A stretch of DNA of 11,843 nt from positions 1-11,843 of the forward strand of contig JADGJA010000719.1 of NCBI GenBank assembly GCA_027596035.1, written 5' to 3'. Shown piece by piece: positions 7,105 to 11,843 of this stretch. Both the position numbers and the translations under genes were made by a program. The notes under the pieces are model-generated. The model was not told the origin of the DNA, searched no databases, and worked only from the letters and a program-made list of their open reading frames with translations. Position 1 is the first letter of the stretch; each line of letters opens with the position of its first letter. This DNA is from Thoreauomyces humboldtii. Its lineage: Eukaryota > Chytridiomycota > Chytridiomycetes > Spizellomycetales > Powellomycetaceae.

Positions 7105-10100
7105 TCAAATGAAATTCGTAAATACATGTCTGATAACCGATGTGGCCCCGTCTTCCAACGTCTCCTTTAACGCCTCCGCTTTCTCGTTTCTGATTTTTTT
7201 CTCTTCCTTGGTCGGAATCAAGGAGCTTCTCCTCAGTCCTTGCTTCGCATTGGCGCCCATGAAATCTCCAGCTCTTAGCATGACGTCCTTTCCCTCGTCT
7301 GTCACGCTCGTTCTCCCCTTCCCACTGACACTCAATCCGCTCCTCAAAGTAGTTACATTTTCCCACGTCCGTTGTTCCTGTCGCGCCAAGTCCATGTCGC
7401 CCATGATTCGTTCCATGACAATTAGGTACTCGAAAGTGGTGAGACCCGGAGCAATGCGTGGAGTTGGAAAACTCAAAGTAGGCAGGATAGGCGTGTAAGT
7501 TGGTACTCTGTTCCAGGATGGGTTGTTGGCGAAGAGATGTGATGATGGGATAGGTGTGAGCAGGAGTGCCACGTCCGTACTAGTGGTGAAGGGAGCTGGA
7601 GTTGGAGTCGTGACTGTGGAACTAAGGTCGGGCGGGGTTCGGAGAGCATGAGTAGCCGGGGTGTTGGGCTCAACAATTCGGCAGAGGAGAATGGCGATAT
7701 CCTATGGACGAGAGTAAGCTCAGGCTAATGCCTTGACCATTTCAAAGGAGCATTTCTTACCTCCCATTCTTTTAGCGGTTGGTCGGTTCTGGTCCGTAGT
7801 GCAGCGTCCAGCGCCCTCACAGCCGACAGCGCCAACGTAGCACACTTGTCGTGATCTTCTTGAATGCAAAACATGTCCATAGATGCGCACTCGCGAGCTG
7901 TGCTTAACCGGGGGAAAGTTGTGCCAACGCGAAACTGCGGTAAACAGGGACATCAGGTTTCTACCTTCAGGTCATTATCGTCAAGACCTTCTCACCTGGG
8001 GATCAAAGATAGCCTCCGAGACAGCGACAAGGCTATTCCATGACATGGTCTGCATAGCCGGATGAGCGAGTCTCGGGATCTGGATAGCAGTGCGTGGATA
8101 GATCTTGTGTCGCTTCGCCTGCTTACTTGCACGAACCTGGCCGACCGATAAATCTAGGTGAGCCACTTCGTTTGTTACACAATCTTAGGACTTTCCTTAG
8201 CACATTATCAAGACTCACCCGGTCAACCCATGCAACCTGCGCGGTGTATCCAAGTTCATGGGTCTCCATCTTGGCCGTGACCGCATTCTCGAATAAACGG
8301 CCTTTGAACCTCGCGCCAGCCACCATTTCGAACGTCTGAATGCCCGCATGAAGGTCTCCGTACCCAAATCGCACACGATAAGGATGCAAGTCCTTTACCG
8401 AGTTGTAGGGGGTCGCGAACTCCACGGTCATGTGACCATAGAAGTTATGACGCTTATATAGTGTTGTTGCGACAGCGATCGCGGGTGCTAGCATGGACGT
8501 TGAGGAGGAGGGGTAAAAGATGCAGCTCGGACGGGATGCAGGCGCCTACAAACACATTTTTGAGGTGAGCTAGATGCGCGTGCGGTTTTCCCAACGATAG
8601 GTAAGACGTTACCATTCCGAGAGCTTCATCGCAGGTCCCAATGACGCTGACATCACCATCGGGATCGATGCGCAAACACACGGCTGCCATGAGCTCACCG
8701 CTTGCGGGTCGTGCTTGAAGCACTCCAGTGCTGTTGCTGGTTGTTTTGCTGACCAGCTCGCGAAGTGCGTGCTCCTCCCTGACTTCCCACGTTCTGGGAT
8801 CATCCTGAAAGGCAACTTCCCAATTGTGGATTGCTGGGTTTTCGGTTAAGAGGTCCTGGTAAGCAGTGGACCACTCGCTTGGAGTAGCGTTCGTCAAGGC
8901 TGCAAGGCGAAACAAAACATCAGTAAGCATGCAACAATCTCGATGCTGTCGAGACGTAATCGAATGTACATTTTCCTAGCATCGGCTCGGCCATAGCCGT
9001 TTCAAAGAGTTGGCGAAGCTGTGCCGGAAAGAGTATAGGCGGAACCGGCGTTTCCGACAGAGGGATGTTGAGGGTCTAACAAATCAAGATCTTATTAGCT
9101 CAAGTGAGAGAAGCGAGGAGATCATAGGAGACGGCCCCACCGCAGAAAGCTCTATCTCGGCCTCTCCAAACCCACTCCCTGGCACAATCAGACAGTTCCT
9201 CCGCTCTCCAGTGTCTCTCAAGGTACGAGTTGTGATCGGGCAGGTCAGAATCCAGTTGGCTGGCGAAGTGGGTCCCAAAAAGAGGTGGGCGGATTGTGGC
9301 GTCGTGACGGTAAGTCGCGCTAGGTCCTGCGGAGCAAACGAAAGTCCTGGAAACATCTAGTAAGTATAGCTGGCCGACAATGGAACAACCGCGTATGAAA
9401 AGAAACGTTACGAAGTATGTGCTGGAGGCGGGCAACAACAGCAGAATCTACGGTTTGGGTTATGAAGATGACAGAGACGTTCTGGTCGTGGATGTCCATA
9501 ATTCTGTTACAAAGAAGTTAAATCAGGTCTTTGGTCTTTTAGCCGGTGAGCGATGAGCAAAGCCGGCACCTTCCAATTTCCGATATCTGCGTTTCAGCCG
9601 GCGCCGACGCCAATGTCGATGAGATGTGGATGTACACTCTAACAAAATTGATGCATGGTCAGTATCATCTTCGTAACTAACCAAAACCGTGCTGACGACT
9701 TTACCTTCGATTCCCTTTATAAGTCCTCGACCATTCCCGCTTCAGCTTGTTTCCTAGCTTCACACACTTCTCCTTATCACTAGTTTTCCTGGCACGTATT
9801 CTCTCGTGCAGCAGGCGAAGAGCATGCATTCGGCGCCACACACGCCACAGGATAGTGGCCGCGGCGTTTCGAGTAGATCGGTACAGGTATATACGTCTGC
9901 GTTGCTTGACGAGGCAAACATTCAGCGACGGAAAGAGTAAGGTAAACAAATATCAGGCTGAAGTTTACATTACCTCGCGCGGACCATGCGCCACCATGAT
10001 TGAATGACGGTTGGTGCAGCGTCGGGAAAGTGGAAGCGGTGTTGTGGGTGCGTCAGCAAAAGCTTGATCTGTTCAGAGTAATACGTCGGCGTCACAAAAG

Positions 10101-11796
10101 CGCAACATGAATCGCTAAGACGACGTACCTCATTCTGATTCACGAAACAGTTCAGTATGTCTTGGCGTACCAGCGGAAGCACAAAGGGTCGTTGTAACAG
10201 CAGCAGGATTTGATCGCAGCTCGCTTGCGCGAGACCAACTACCATCGGAAAAGACCCCTGCAATCAGTATGACTTCACAATAGAATCTTGACTTTTCTGC
10301 GGCCCTCACTTTTGAATCGCACGCAAAAGTTGGTCAATGTGTGCAATATAAATATTTTCGCCGAAAGCGATGCCGGTGCACGATCCATGAACCACACATA
10401 TCCGGGTGTATCCTCAACTGTTCTTCCATTGCGAAAGAAGAGCGGTGGTGTACTACTTGTTTCCGCATCCGCTTCGCCGTTTGTTCCTGCGCGAGATGGG
10501 ACAGCTTATGTTAACACCGACAAGATTGGAAGCACACTCGCAAATCACACACGAGAAGACACCGGTGGAGTAGGCGATCCGGATCGGAGTTCTGGTGTCA
10601 AGGACTCCTTTCGGCCTAACCCGCTCCTGATGATTACCGCAGGAGCCTGGACAGCGATAGATGTGAGACTGTGTAATCCTGAAGCAGCTCAATAATTGAA
10701 TCTCAATCCAAGCTGCCTACTTTTTGAGGAAGAACGGTTTTGTCGAACGCTTCGATATCGAAAGGCCGAGTGACTACCCTCGGTTGGAGGTTGCACGGCG
10801 AAGTTATGTCTTCCAGTGCTTTTGTCATGTCTGCCGTCGGTGGAATCACGAAGCGGTTCATGAGAGGATAAATGCCCTGATGGCCGTCAGCGAAGGCAAT
10901 CAGCACGCTTTCACATAAGGACTTCCTGCGTAAAGGCTATCCACCTCATCTTTGATAGCTTCCAAATCCACTAGTTCAAGAGGCCGACTGGCGTGCTGTG
11001 TGCCAGAAGGTCGAGCATGAGAAAGAATCCCAACAAGGCGATGAGGTGCCGATGCATTTCTGGACAAAGATGATCTGATCTTGGCCTCAGACTTTCGCTC
11101 ATTGGAGTTATCCCAAGATTCGTTTGGCTGTTAACGAGCTTATAAGACTTTGAATCCAGTATCCGCCTACCCAGCTCGGGATATGGGACGTACTTCTTGG
11201 TCGACCACCTGACCAGATTCTCCTGATATCGAAGCATTAGGCGGTGAGAAAGGTGCGGTGACATGGACTTCATGCACGTCCGTGCCTCGCGGCCGCGCAG
11301 ACAGCTGTCGAGATGGTGAAGAGGATGCCCGCGATTTGATGGAGAGAAGGGCCGACGTGGGCCGTCGCGGCTACACAATGTTGACATGGTCAGCTTCAGC
11401 TTGAAAGCGGTCCATCGCTGTGCTTACTAGACTTACATCACCGTCGGCATCCACCCTATCCCATAAAGTGTCTTCATCCTCGATCCAGCTCCAGCCTGTG
11501 TTCAAAGCCTGTCTGGCACTGGCAGCTCTAGAAGTCCAGGAACTGAAGACACTGTCCCGTCTGGTCCTATTTGAATTTGCGGACGTGGCACGATTGGGAT
11601 CGTCGGCTCGGAGAAGGGCTTCCGCGGCGATGACGAGGGCAGAGGAAGAACCATCGGGAACTCGTCGGGGCGGGGCTGAGGAGATGCGGTCCTTTGCACG
11701 AAGCGATGGGTAAGTACTGAGTGTTGCCCCACGTTGAGCACGTGATGAGAGCGCAGCCGAGTTGCATCTCTGCCTTGAGGACTGTGGTCGGGACAT
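7105..11796 (-). CDS. IQCH: IQCH homologue: IQ motifs plus ATP-grasp-like domain
   Basis: IQCH is a calmodulin-type IQ-motif protein known from flagellated and ciliated eukaryotes and enriched in testis in mammals. Exons (high to low): 11796-11437, 11370-11194, 11127-10945, 10876-10721, 10646-10553, 10486-10323, 10257-10129, 10068-9974, 9896-9705, 9638-9570, 9503-9412, 9346-9141, 9075-8970, 8899-8613, 8545-8219, 8136-7996, 7934-7761, 7701-7105. They encode 1182 residues (human about 1027). The N-terminal 240 are disordered. GIYPLMNRFVIPPTADMTKA (241-260) and ILNCFVNQNE (412-421) match the family. IQ-type segments are VIQSWWRMVRARR (442-454) and the helix after it (AAATILWRVWRRM). The Rossmann-like pre-ATP-grasp part reads VYIHIS (518), NVSVIFITQ (549), RLTVTTP (581), CLIVPG (622) and TLNIPL (640). 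The ATP-grasp part reads CLRIDPDGDVSVIGTCDE (749-766), NFYGHMTVEF (804-813), YRVRFGYGDLHAGIQTFEMV (826-845) and LAHPAMQTMSW. Introns 3-5 and 15 are the least certain. Confidence 0.88.
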
Positions 11797-11843
11797 GGTC
11801 TTCCAGGTGGCCAGTCCAGTCGAAAAATTAACGGTGGGGGGGG
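11797..11843. other. Window end, G-rich tract
   Basis: The 47 bp upstream of the IQCH ATG end in a run of seven G. This leaves almost no room for the promoter, so the 5' leader or an extra first exon may lie outside. The frame is open upstream of the ATG, but no other in-frame ATG is present in the window. Confidence 0.4.

Noticed and set aside
7109..7498. 129-codon + strand ORF
   Set aside because: Mirror of the last IQCH exon, which is contiguous and in frame with the conserved upstream exons.
10288..10695. 135-codon + strand ORF
   Set aside because: Antisense to IQCH exons 5-6; no family pattern, and the spliced - strand frame continues the IQCH protein.
10877..10914. 38-nt intron (GTGAAA...CATCAG) in IQCH instead of the 68-nt one at 10944-10877
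   Set aside because: It is shorter than any other intron here. The 68-nt choice is in phase and fits the size pattern, but the shorter form would keep ten more residues and is not excluded.
7105..11796. Decayed pseudogene with many frameshifts
   Set aside because: Each apparent break coincides with GT...AG introns of near-constant length, and the exons sum to an uninterrupted frame.
1..11843. tRNA, rRNA, transposon, CRISPR or prokaryotic operon
   Set aside because: I saw no cloverleaf, rRNA-like stretch, terminal inverted repeats, transposase motifs or spaced repeats, and all genes are intron-bearing eukaryotic genes.

Overview
The window is nuclear DNA from a fungus. The protein families point to a zoosporic (flagellated, early-diverging, chytrid-like) lineage. 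The basis is: (1) many short spliceosomal introns with fungal-type signals; (2) a gene with the pattern of the fungal family DUF3605; (3) a homologue of IQCH, an IQ-motif/ATP-grasp protein typical of organisms with motile flagella and, to my knowledge, not found in non-flagellated fungi. Genes are packed tightly and introns are mostly 58-70 nt. I see no transposon, tRNA, rRNA or CRISPR. Both ends of the window are short C/G-rich tracts, so it may be a whole contig.

Layout from left to right: a + strand DUF3605-like gene (about 77-1169); + strand TAN1 (1517-2778), the THUMP-domain tRNA acetylation factor; - strand MTG1 (4255-2802), the circularly permuted mitochondrial ribosome-assembly GTPase; + strand gene for an unrecognised protein with a basic nuclear-localisation-like motif, coiled coils and an acidic tract (4515-7075); - strand IQCH homologue (11796-7105), 18 exons by my reconstruction and about 1182 residues. 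TAN1/MTG1 and the unknown gene/IQCH are tail-to-tail pairs with only 23 and 29 bp between stop codons. MTG1 and the unknown gene are divergent and share a 259-bp promoter region. That region has a direct repeat of ACGCGA and repeated GATGTCCGA words.

Functionally, TAN1 (tRNA modification) and MTG1 (mitochondrial ribosome assembly) are translation housekeeping genes, and IQCH is a presumed flagellar or calmodulin-linked factor. Nothing suggests an operon-like shared pathway. The most notable items are the fungal IQCH gene with a possibly degenerate ATP-grasp domain, the unknown nuclear-type coiled-coil protein, and the strikingly uniform intron length. All exon chains were built by hand from splice signals, reading frame and remembered family patterns. 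Each chain sums to a multiple of three, but individual junctions need RNA evidence.
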